Shown here: positions 24,662-31,673 of the stretch, in pieces
Numbering within the stretch: the stretch's first letter is position 1
Layout of the letters: each line of letters starts with the position of its first letter
Assembly (NCBI GenBank): GCA_025358305.1
Contig: JANYJZ010000017.1
Coordinates: 1-53,375 of the forward strand
Direction of reading: 5' to 3'
DNA length: 53,375 nt
DNA from: Ignavibacteriota bacterium
GTDB lineage: Bacteria > Bacteroidota > Ignavibacteria > UBA10030 > SZUA-254
The notes under the pieces: model-generated
The model's input: the letters and a program-made list of their open reading frames with translations, nothing else
What the model was told of the DNA's origin: nothing
The model's database searches: none
Program-made: the position numbers and the translations under genes

Positions 24662-25867
24662 TTATGTTCGTTCTACGATGGTCGCGATTCCTTGGCCGAC
24701 GCCGATGCACATCGTGGCGATGCCGTACCGCACCTTCCGCCGGCGCATCTCGTGGAGAAGGGTCGTCATGATCCGGGCGCCGCTGCACCCGAGGGGGTGC
24801 CCGAGCGCGATCGCCCCTCCGTTGACATTGACGATGGTCGGGTCCATGCCGAGGTCGCGGATGACGGCGAGCGACTGCGCCGCGAACGCTTCATTGAGTT
24901 CAATCAGACCGATATCTCCGATCGCGAGCCCTGCTTTTTTCAGAGCCTGCGTGACCGCGGGAACGGGGCCGAGCCCCATGTACCGGGGGTCCACGCCCGC
25001 CGTGCCCGTGGCAACGATGCGGCCGAGCGGGCCATGCCGGTGATTCCGGGCCGCCTCTTCGCTCGTGATAAGGACTGCTGCTGCGCCGTCATTGAGCGAC
25101 GAGGAGTTCCCGGCAGTGACCGTGCCGTTCTTTCGGAACGCGGGGGAGAGTTTCGAGAGTTTTTCGACGGATGTGTCCGGCCTCGGGCCTTCGTCGGAGA
25201 GAAGGAGAGCCGGGGCTGCGCCTTTCGCGGCGGGGAGCTCGACGCCGGTGATTTCGTCAGCAAACGTGCCCTTCGATTGCGCGGCGGCGGCCTTCATGTG
25301 GCTTTGCCAGGCGAAGGCATCTTGGTCTGCGCGCGTGATCGCGTATTTCTCGGCGACGTTCTCCGCCGTTTCCCCCATTGATTCGAGGGGAAAGAGCGAT
25401 TCGAGCCGCGGATTGGGATAGCGCCATCCTAGGGCGGTGTCGTAGGCGGTCACGTTGCCGAAGGAGCCCGACTGGTTCTTGGGGACGGAATACGGCGCGC
25501 GAGTCATGCTCTCCGCACCGCCGGCGATCAGGCATGTCAGGTCTCCGCTCCAGACGGCGCGGGCGGCCTGATTGATCGATTCGAGGCTCGAGCCGCACAG
25601 CCTATTGACCGTGGCTGCGGGAACGCTGTACGGGAGTCCGGCGAGGAGTGCCGCCATCCGTCCGACGTTGCGGTTGTCCTCTCCCGCCTGGTTCGCGCAT
25701 CCCCAGAGGACGTCGTCGATGGAGGCCGGCGGGACGCCGGTCCGGCCGATGAGCGCTCTGATGGCCGTGGCGCTGAGATCATCCGGCCGTACGGAGCGCA
25801 ACATTCCACCGTACTTTCCTACGGGGGTTCGGACCGCATCGACGATGAATGCTTCAGTGCGCGACAT
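24662..25867 (-). CDS. Acetyl-CoA acyltransferase (thiolase)
   Basis: A 401-residue thiolase (the family is usually about 390-400). The nucleophilic Cys is C91 in NRLCGSSLESIN; near the C-terminus are GGAIALGHPLGCSGAR, giving the catalytic His and second Cys, and NEAFAAQ. It cleaves 3-ketoacyl-CoA or condenses two acyl-CoA. The start is the ATG at 25867, with an AGAGAGG site 4 bases upstream; the frame continues further but into AT-rich promoter DNA. Together with the hydroxyacyl-CoA dehydrogenase and crotonase-fold genes at 27.5-31.6 kb it forms a beta-oxidation-type set, although DUF1573 genes lie between. It has its own promoter. Confidence 0.95.
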   Translation of the reverse strand: MSRTEAFIVDAVRTPVGKYGGMLRSVRPDDLSATAIRALIGRTGVPPASIDDVLWGCANQAGEDNRNVGRMAALLAGLPYSVPAATVNRLCGSSLESINQAARAVWSGDLTCLIAGGAESMTRAPYSVPKNQSGSFGNVTAYDTALGWRYPNPRLESLFPLESMGETAENVAEKYAITRADQDAFAWQSHMKAAAAQSKGTFADEITGVELPAAKGAAPALLLSDEGPRPDTSVEKLSKLSPAFRKNGTVTAGNSSSLNDGAAAVLITSEEAARNHRHGPLGRIVATGTAGVDPRYMGLGPVPAVTQALKKAGLAIGDIGLIELNEAFAAQSLAVIRDLGMDPTIVNVNGGAIALGHPLGCSGARIMTTLLHEMRRRKVRYGIATMCIGVGQGIATIVERT

Positions 25868-25897
25868 TGCCTCTCTTGTACCTAGTTTGACTGCCCC

Positions 25898-25926
25898 AAA
25901 ATACGATAATCCCCAAAATAATCCAA
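25898..25926 (-). promoter_or_regulatory. Putative promoter of the thiolase gene
   Basis: Read on the minus strand, TTGGAT (25926-25921) and TATTTT (25903-25898) are 17 bases apart and the -10 is followed by GGGG. The start site would be near 25891, about 24 bases before the ATG. It lies in an AT-rich gap between thiolase and the DUF1573 pair. Confidence 0.55.
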
Positions 25927-26026
25927 TCAGGGATGTGATTCCTGTCGTGGGGGTACTTGCGTCGGTAGGAAGGGGCGGGAGAGGCCTCAATGACCGAAAA
26001 AGGGAGGGTTTTCCTGATGCCGCCGG

Positions 26027-26740
26027 TTACTTGTTACCGCCGGAGGCGGGAGAGGGCTCTGCGTCCTTGACGAGCGCGAAATACCTCAGGGAAATGACCG
26101 GGACGTTCGGATCGTCCGTCGTGAATGTGATATTGCCTTTTTGCGCCCCGCTGTGGTCCGGCGTGAAGACGCATTGCACGGTCACAGGCTGGGACGGCTC
26201 CAAGGTCTTGTCGAACGGCCCGATGACGAGGAGGGGGGAACTGCTCTTCGCGGAGAGGATCGCGACGGGCTTTGCCGTGGCGTTGGAGAACCCGAGTACG
26301 GCCGTGTCGGGCCGGCCGACCGTCGTGTGAAACATGAGATATTCGGGCTCGACCTCAATGACTTTCGCGATAGTCGCCGTGAAGACCATGTGCGGCTTCG
26401 GGTTCGCGGGGTCGTTCGTCTTCATCGAGACCCCCTTTTCGACCGCTCCGGTGAATCGCCGGGGATCGAAGGCGATCTCAAGCGTCGTGCTGTCATGCGG
26501 CGGAACCGCCGGCTGCGACAACAGGGCCGCGGTGCAGCCGCAGGACGTGCTCACGTCGGTGATATTGAGGGTGTCCGAGCCGTCGTTCCGGATGGTGATG
26601 AGCTTCTTCACCTTCAGCGTACTGTAGAGCGTGCCGAAGTCGAAGGTGAGACCTCCGACGATGTTGGCTTTCGGCTGGCTGAGGAGGAATGCGGGGCAGA
26701 GCACGGCCAGCGTGCAGAGAAGCGCGACGCTTCTCCGCAC
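26027..26740 (-). CDS. DUF1573 protein, second of a tandem pair
   Basis: A 237-residue exported protein with an Arg-Arg n-region and hydrophobic signal segment (RRSVALLCTLAVLCPAFLLS), then two immunoglobulin-like repeats. The first is a DUF1573 domain with the typical TIRNDGSDTLNITDVSTSCGC segment; the Cys-Gly-Cys is characteristic. The GTG at 26740 is chosen since it starts directly at the signal peptide; an ATG at 26794 is possible but would overlap the upstream gene by 38 bases and put a hydrophilic stretch before the signal. Proteins of this family are common in Bacteroidota and are thought to be periplasmic; no activity is known. Clearly a paralogue of the gene before it. Confidence 0.85.
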   Translation of the reverse strand: MRRSVALLCTLAVLCPAFLLSQPKANIVGGLTFDFGTLYSTLKVKKLITIRNDGSDTLNITDVSTSCGCTAALLSQPAVPPHDSTTLEIAFDPRRFTGAVEKGVSMKTNDPANPKPHMVFTATIAKVIEVEPEYLMFHTTVGRPDTAVLGFSNATAKPVAILSAKSSSPLLVIGPFDKTLEPSQPVTVQCVFTPDHSGAQKGNITFTTDDPNVPVISLRYFALVKDAEPSPASGGNK

Positions 26741-26756
26741 GCCGGGTGCGACATCC

Positions 26757-27446
26757 TTACTTGCGGTTGACAAACGCGACGACCCTGATCTCATATTTGG
26801 GCTGGTTCGGATTGTCGGTCATGATCTCGATCGACCCGTTCAGCGTGCCCGACTTCAGGGGCTTGAGGACGGCCTGAAGCTGGGTCTGTTCGCCGGGCAT
26901 GAGCTGGTTCTTCATGAGCGTGACCTCGAGCTGTTCGAACTTCGAGGTGACCGAGAGGATCTTCACGGCATCCTTCGCAGACGGGTTGCTCACCGTGATG
27001 ATCTTCGTGTAGGCTGAATCCACTTTTGCCGCGTCGAACGCGAGCATCTTCGGCGTCACGTCGAGGACGTTCAGCACGTTCGCGGAGAAGCGGATGGTCA
27101 CTTTCGGACTCGCGGGGTCATTCGAGGAGACGTACACTTCCTTCGACGCCTTGCCGTTGACGCCGTTCGTATTGAAGGAGATCGAGAGCTTTCCCGAATC
27201 CTTCGGCGCAAGCCTCTTCTCGGTCATGAATGTCGCGGTGCATCCGCACTGGGCTTTCACCTCCGTGATGAGAAGCGTGTCGGTGCCGGTGTTCTTGACG
27301 AACGTGATGCGCTCGGCCTTTTGGCCGCTGTACACATCGCCCATGTCAAGCGTCGGGCCCGTGGTGATCTCGATCTTCGGCTGTGCGAGGAGGCCCGCCG
27401 CGCAGAAGAACAGGCCAATGGTGCAAAAAAGCATGAAACGACTCAT
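26757..27446 (-). CDS. DUF1573 protein, first of a tandem pair
   Basis: A 229-residue exported protein: signal peptide MSRFMLFCTIGLFFCAAGLLA, then a DUF1573 domain with VKNTGTDTLLITEVKAQCGC and a second Ig-like repeat (SKEVYVSSNDPASPKVTIRFSANV). The ATG at 27446 has a GGAG site 9 bases upstream. It is followed after 16 bases by a paralogue in the same orientation, so the pair arose by tandem duplication. A promoter lies directly upstream. Function is unknown beyond a periplasmic location. Confidence 0.88.
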   Translation of the reverse strand: MSRFMLFCTIGLFFCAAGLLAQPKIEITTGPTLDMGDVYSGQKAERITFVKNTGTDTLLITEVKAQCGCTATFMTEKRLAPKDSGKLSISFNTNGVNGKASKEVYVSSNDPASPKVTIRFSANVLNVLDVTPKMLAFDAAKVDSAYTKIITVSNPSAKDAVKILSVTSKFEQLEVTLMKNQLMPGEQTQLQAVLKPLKSGTLNGSIEIMTDNPNQPKYEIRVVAFVNRK

Positions 27447-27481
27447 AAAAGGGACTCCGTTGAAGTGAGGGTATACCTTAA

Positions 27482-27509
27482 AATATACAAGAAATCTACT
27501 GATTATCAA
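27482..27509 (-). promoter_or_regulatory. Promoter of the DUF1573 pair
   Basis: On the minus strand TTGATA (27509-27504) and TATATT (27487-27482) are 16 bases apart. The -35 box lies over the stop codon of the upstream gene (27506-27508). The start would be near 27475, leaving a leader of about 30 bases. Confidence 0.65.
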
Positions 27510-28252
27510 GTTTCCCACCAGCGGTTCCCCCCGGCAAAGTGCCGCAGGAGAGGCGCGATCCGATACCGCTCCTCCCCCAGGTCCCGGTAGAGCGCCTCCA
27601 GGACGGCCGTTACCTGATGAAAACCGATGGCATTCGCCCATTCGATGGGCCCCGAGGGATAGTTCGTCCCGAGTTTCATCGCCGTGTCGATGTCGGCCGG
27701 CGTGGCGACGTTCTCCCCTGCGGCGAAGCAGGCCTCGTTGATGACCATGCAGACCATCCTCGGGAGGACCATGCCGACCCTGTCCTGAATGACGGCGACC
27801 TCCTTGTTCAGTCGCGTGAAGAAGGCCTGTGAGCGCGCGAGTGCGTCCTTGCCCGTCTGGGGAGCCGGCGCCATTTCGATGAGCTTTCGGCCGCCGAAGG
27901 TCGGCAGCGCAGCGATCCCGATGAGGCGTTCAGGGTGCGCGATCCAGGAGGCTTGCTCGTGCGCCGCGACGGTGACCGACGAACTCAACAGGAGGGCTCC
28001 CTTGGGAAGCGCTCCGTCGAGGAACTTCAGGTTCTTGCGCTTGAGGTCGGTGCGGACGTTCGTCAGTTCCATCGCCACGGTCGCAGAGCGCGGGACGAGC
28101 GTGCTCTTCCGGAAGAACACGGGGAGCTTTCGCCGGACGGGGCCAGGGTGCGCTGTTCCGGTGACGCGGTAGCCCGCCTGGTAACAGAGGAGGCCGAACT
28201 CTTCAACAAGCTCGTGGTCTCCGGTCAGGTACACCGATTGCTCGTATGCCAT
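27506..28252 (-). CDS. 3-hydroxyacyl-CoA dehydrogenase-like protein, probably degenerate
   Basis: A 248-residue protein whose C-terminal half matches the 3-hydroxyacyl-CoA dehydrogenase C-domain (MVCMVINEACFAAGENVATPADIDTAM, then YPSGPIEWAN). The N-terminal half, however, is short and lacks the NAD-binding GxGxxG loop seen in the neighbour at 29906 (VGAGTMGTGIA); it begins VYLTGDHELVEEF. The catalytic histidine in HFFNPA is also missing: the matching segment reads GIAALPTFGGRKLIEM. It may bind acyl-CoA or another partner without redox activity, or act on something else. It lies 16 bases after the M1 peptidase gene. Confidence 0.8.
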   Translation of the reverse strand: MAYEQSVYLTGDHELVEEFGLLCYQAGYRVTGTAHPGPVRRKLPVFFRKSTLVPRSATVAMELTNVRTDLKRKNLKFLDGALPKGALLLSSSVTVAAHEQASWIAHPERLIGIAALPTFGGRKLIEMAPAPQTGKDALARSQAFFTRLNKEVAVIQDRVGMVLPRMVCMVINEACFAAGENVATPADIDTAMKLGTNYPSGPIEWANAIGFHQVTAVLEALYRDLGEERYRIAPLLRHFAGGNRWWET

Positions 28253-28268
28253 GGTTGGTCGGTCCTTT

Positions 28269-29909
28269 TTACTGTTGGAGGTCGAAAAAAAGCCGGTGTT
28301 CCTTGTCGAGGACGACCCGGTCCGGTTTCAACGGGACGGTCCATCGGAAGGTCTGACGGTCAAGGCTGTCCACAACGGGAAAGACCCGGTCCTGGCCGCC
28401 TCCGGCGAGCGTGACATTGAACGGAAGCCGGTAGAGGAGCTCGGCCGCATACTTTTGTATCACCGTCACCGTGACATCGTAGGAAGATCCGGACGGCACG
28501 GCAGACCAGTCGAGTTTCAGCGTGGGGCGGTCGATCGACGCTGGGGAGGCGAAGATCCATTGATCGAAGAACCACCCCAGGTCCTTGCCGTACGCCGCCT
28601 CGCACTCGCGGATGAAGTCCTGTGTCGTCGCGTTGCCATAGCGGGTCAAGGGGTTCTGGAGGTGCGTCCGCATGACCTGAAAGAACATGCTGTCCCCCAT
28701 CATCGCGCGAAGCATATGGAGGACGATCGCCCCTTTGAAGTAGACCCTCGCGCCGAACGAATCCCAGAACGCTGTGTCGGATCTGCCGATCACCGAGCCC
28801 TTGAATGCGCCCACGGGAGCACGCATAAGTGTGTCCATGTACGCGGCGTACGCCGGGGCGCCGCTCTCATGTTCACGGTAGAGCGCCTCGGCGTACGTCC
28901 CGAACCCCTCGTTGAGCCAGGTGTGGTTCCACGTAGTCGGCGTGACCAGGTCGCCCCACCAGTGGTGCGAGAGCTCGTGCACGAAGGTCATCTCGTGCTC
29001 GCCCGTCCCCGTGATGAGTGTCCCCTGGACGCTCACGAGCGTCTGATTCTCCATCGTCAGGTCGCCGTCGACCTCCGCGTAGCCGAACTTTTCGTTGAGA
29101 AACGGGTACTCTCCGAAGCGTTCCGCGAAGAACCGGAGGATGGCAGGAGTGTCCGAGAAGTCGCGCCGGGCCTTCTCAAGGTCCTTCTTGTAGACATAGT
29201 ACTGAATCGGCATCGTCGTGCCGTCGAGGGCTGTGTAGGTCTGTGAGAACGTCTCGTAGGGGGCGGCGGCGACGGAGACAAGATACGTCGCGATCGGGTA
29301 GCGGGTCTCCCAGCGAAACGAGCGTTCGCCTTTACCGTCGGTGACCGAGGTGAGGAGCCCGTTCGAGACCGCTGTGAGCGGCAGGGGAACAGTGGCGGTG
29401 ACGGTTGCGGTCGCCTTGTCCGAAGGAACATCCTTACAGGGCCACCAGCGCCGCGCGAAGCTCGGCTCTCCCATCGTGGCGATATGCGCGTTCCCAAGGT
29501 CGTCGCGGGAGAAGTACACGCCGCCGTTGTCGTATTCTCCGTGAAAGGTCGAGGAGCCCCGATAATAGACCCTGACGCGCACCGTATCTCCCCGCTTCCC
29601 CAAGGACGCGAGCCGGATGGTGAGGGTGTCGCCGGAACGCGAGAACGGGAGTTTGAGCGCGCCGTGCATGACCGAATCGATCGTCAGGAGAGGCTGATAC
29701 GCGTGAAGGAGCATCTCATTGCCAGGTGCGCGCCGGAGAGCGGTCACGCCGACCGAACCGCCGAACGTTTCCCGGGCGGCGTCGAAGTGCACCGCGAGAT
29801 CGTAATGAAGGACGTCGAACCGGTCCCACGGACCGGAGGGTCTCGCCGACGCGAAAAGGGAGAGGAAGAGGATCCCTGAAAGGCAGACCGCAGATCGAAG
29901 GAGCGTCAT
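28269..29909 (-). CDS. Secreted M1-family metallopeptidase
   Basis: A 546-residue zinc aminopeptidase of family M1. Signal peptide at residues 1-22 (LLRSAVCLSGILFLSLFASA). The zinc site HELSHHWW gives H311, E312 and H315, with E334 (WLNEGF) as the third ligand, and an exopeptidase-type MENQT motif sits at 286-290 where the family has GAMEN. The C-terminal helical domain is short. It acts in the periplasm or outside. The ATG overlaps the stop of the hydroxyacyl-CoA dehydrogenase gene by 4 bases (ATGA), so it is translationally coupled to a metabolic gene of unrelated function. Confidence 0.93.
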   Translation of the reverse strand: MTLLRSAVCLSGILFLSLFASARPSGPWDRFDVLHYDLAVHFDAARETFGGSVGVTALRRAPGNEMLLHAYQPLLTIDSVMHGALKLPFSRSGDTLTIRLASLGKRGDTVRVRVYYRGSSTFHGEYDNGGVYFSRDDLGNAHIATMGEPSFARRWWPCKDVPSDKATATVTATVPLPLTAVSNGLLTSVTDGKGERSFRWETRYPIATYLVSVAAAPYETFSQTYTALDGTTMPIQYYVYKKDLEKARRDFSDTPAILRFFAERFGEYPFLNEKFGYAEVDGDLTMENQTLVSVQGTLITGTGEHEMTFVHELSHHWWGDLVTPTTWNHTWLNEGFGTYAEALYREHESGAPAYAAYMDTLMRAPVGAFKGSVIGRSDTAFWDSFGARVYFKGAIVLHMLRAMMGDSMFFQVMRTHLQNPLTRYGNATTQDFIRECEAAYGKDLGWFFDQWIFASPASIDRPTLKLDWSAVPSGSSYDVTVTVIQKYAAELLYRLPFNVTLAGGGQDRVFPVVDSLDRQTFRWTVPLKPDRVVLDKEHRLFFDLQQ

Positions 29910-30763
29910 GGAGGATAGCTGTAGAACCCCCGTTTTGTCTTTCGGCCGAGGAGCCCTGCGTGCACCATCTGCTGCTGGATGATGTGTGGGCGGTACCGGG
30001 GCTCGCCGAAGGTCTGCTCGTACATCGATTTTGTCACCGCAAAATTGATGTCGATGCCGATGAGGTCCATGAGTTCGAACGGACCCATCTTGAAATTGCC
30101 TTCCAGGCGGGCGATCCGGTCGATCTCCTCGGCCGTCGTCACTCCTTCCCCCAGGAGGCGCAGTGCCTCGCCGTAGAACGGACGCGCGACGCGGTTGACG
30201 ATGAACCCGGGCGTGTCCTTCGCCATGACGGGTTTCTTGCCCATGGCCTCGGCGAGTCCACGCGCCGCTGCGAGGGCGTCCGGGGATGTCTGGTGGCCCT
30301 CGACGATCTCGACGAGTTTCATGATATGCGCGGGATTGAAGAAGTGCATCCCCACGACCCGCTCCGGGGACGATACGCCACTGGCGATCGCGGTGACGGA
30401 GAGGGAGGACGTATTGGTCGCCAAGATCGCATCCGAGGCGCAGATCCCGGAAAGAGTCCGGAACAGCTCTTGTTTCACCGCGAGGTCCTCGACGATCGCT
30501 TCGATGACCGCGCCGCAGGGGGCCAGGTCGGCGAGCGCCCCCGTCGTCCGGATACGCGAAAGGATCTCTTCCGAGCGTTCCGGAGAAAGCTTTCCCTTCT
30601 CGACGCTCTGCCGGATGTCCGCGCGGAGCTTGCCAAATCCGCGCTCGAGCGCCTCGGCGGTGACGTCATAGAGGAGGGCGTCCATGGAGGCAAGGGCGGC
30701 CGCGTAGGCGATCCCGGTCCCCATGGTCCCTGCCCCGACAACTCCGACTGTGGTCATATGCAT
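29906..30763 (-). CDS. 3-hydroxyacyl-CoA (3-hydroxybutyryl-CoA) dehydrogenase
   Basis: A 285-residue NAD-dependent dehydrogenase of the short 3-hydroxybutyryl-CoA type. The NAD loop is VGAGTMGTGIA (residues 9-19); the catalytic dyad is H140 (MHFFNPAHIMKL) and E152; the C-domain has PGFIVNRVARPFYGEA and GPFELMDLIGID. It interconverts 3-hydroxyacyl-CoA and 3-oxoacyl-CoA. The crotonase-fold gene is 91 bases upstream and the M1 peptidase gene overlaps its stop. An ATG two codons in is an equally possible start. Confidence 0.95.
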   Translation of the reverse strand: MHMTTVGVVGAGTMGTGIAYAAALASMDALLYDVTAEALERGFGKLRADIRQSVEKGKLSPERSEEILSRIRTTGALADLAPCGAVIEAIVEDLAVKQELFRTLSGICASDAILATNTSSLSVTAIASGVSSPERVVGMHFFNPAHIMKLVEIVEGHQTSPDALAAARGLAEAMGKKPVMAKDTPGFIVNRVARPFYGEALRLLGEGVTTAEEIDRIARLEGNFKMGPFELMDLIGIDINFAVTKSMYEQTFGEPRYRPHIIQQQMVHAGLLGRKTKRGFYSYPP

Positions 30764-30854
30764 CTATTGGCAAGTGGTAGAAGGATAGGAGCGGCGTCAA
30801 CCGACGCCGCTAGAATTGAGGGTAACGTACAGAAATCCGGGCGGATAATCAACG

Positions 30855-31640
30855 TCATTTCCCTGTGAACCGAGCCGGGCGCTTCTCGAGGAATGCCTGT
30901 AGTCCTTCCTGGTGGTCGTGGGTCTCCGATGCGACCTGCTGGATGACCGCCTCGTAATCGAGGGCGGCGTCGAGGTCGCAGGCGAGCGACTTGTTGAGCG
31001 TCCGTTTGATGAGCCCGATCGATCTGGTGGGAGCTTGGGCGAACCGGGAGGCAAGCGCCATCGTTTCGACTTCCAGTTGGTCCGGAGGGAGCACCCTGTT
31101 CACGAGTCCCGTCCGTTCGGCCTCCTCTGCGGTAATGTCGCGTCCGGTGGCCGCATATTCGAACGCGCGCGCCATGCCGACGAGGCGCGGGAGGATCCAG
31201 TGCGACCCTGAATCCGGCACGAGCCCGATCCGGATGAAGACCTCGATGAGTTTCGCGTTCGACGCCATGATGCGCATGTCGCACGCAAGGGCGAGGCTGC
31301 AGCCCGCCCCGGCAGCAACCCCGTTGATCATCGCGATAATGGGCTTCTCCATGGCGCGCATCCGCCGTACCATGGGATTGTAGCTCCTTTCCAGCGATTC
31401 CTTCAGCGAGCGCTTGGACCCTTGGTGTTCCTTCAGATCCTGGCCGGAGCAAAACGCCTTGTCGCCCGCGCCGCGGATGACGAGACATCGGACGGCAGAG
31501 TCCTTCTCGGCCTCCTTCAGCGCGTCGTTGATCTCCTTCTTCATCTGTTCGTTGAACGCGTTGTAGACCTCCGGACGGTTCAGCGTGATGACGCAGACGC
31601 CGTCGTGGAGCTGGTAGAGAAGGGTGGTGAATGTCGGCAT
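30855..31640 (-). CDS. Enoyl-CoA hydratase/isomerase (crotonase fold, PaaG-like)
   Basis: A 261-residue crotonase-superfamily protein. The oxyanion-hole segments are KAFCSGQDLKEH (about 61-72) and INGVAAGAGCSLALACD (105-121). The two catalytic glutamates of the classical hydratase seem to be replaced (S115 in GAGCS and F135 before RIGLVPDSG), and the VPDSGSHWILPRLVG segment is like that of PaaG-type isomerases. So hydration of simple enoyl-CoA is not certain; isomerisation of a double bond or epoxide is an alternative. Found with dehydrogenase and thiolase genes. It starts 33 bases after the T9SS-cargo gene. Confidence 0.92.
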   Translation of the reverse strand: MPTFTTLLYQLHDGVCVITLNRPEVYNAFNEQMKKEINDALKEAEKDSAVRCLVIRGAGDKAFCSGQDLKEHQGSKRSLKESLERSYNPMVRRMRAMEKPIIAMINGVAAGAGCSLALACDMRIMASNAKLIEVFIRIGLVPDSGSHWILPRLVGMARAFEYAATGRDITAEEAERTGLVNRVLPPDQLEVETMALASRFAQAPTRSIGLIKRTLNKSLACDLDAALDYEAVIQQVASETHDHQEGLQAFLEKRPARFTGK

Positions 31641-31673
31641 ACGGAGTCTTGGCCTGTGGATGTGTGTGAACGT

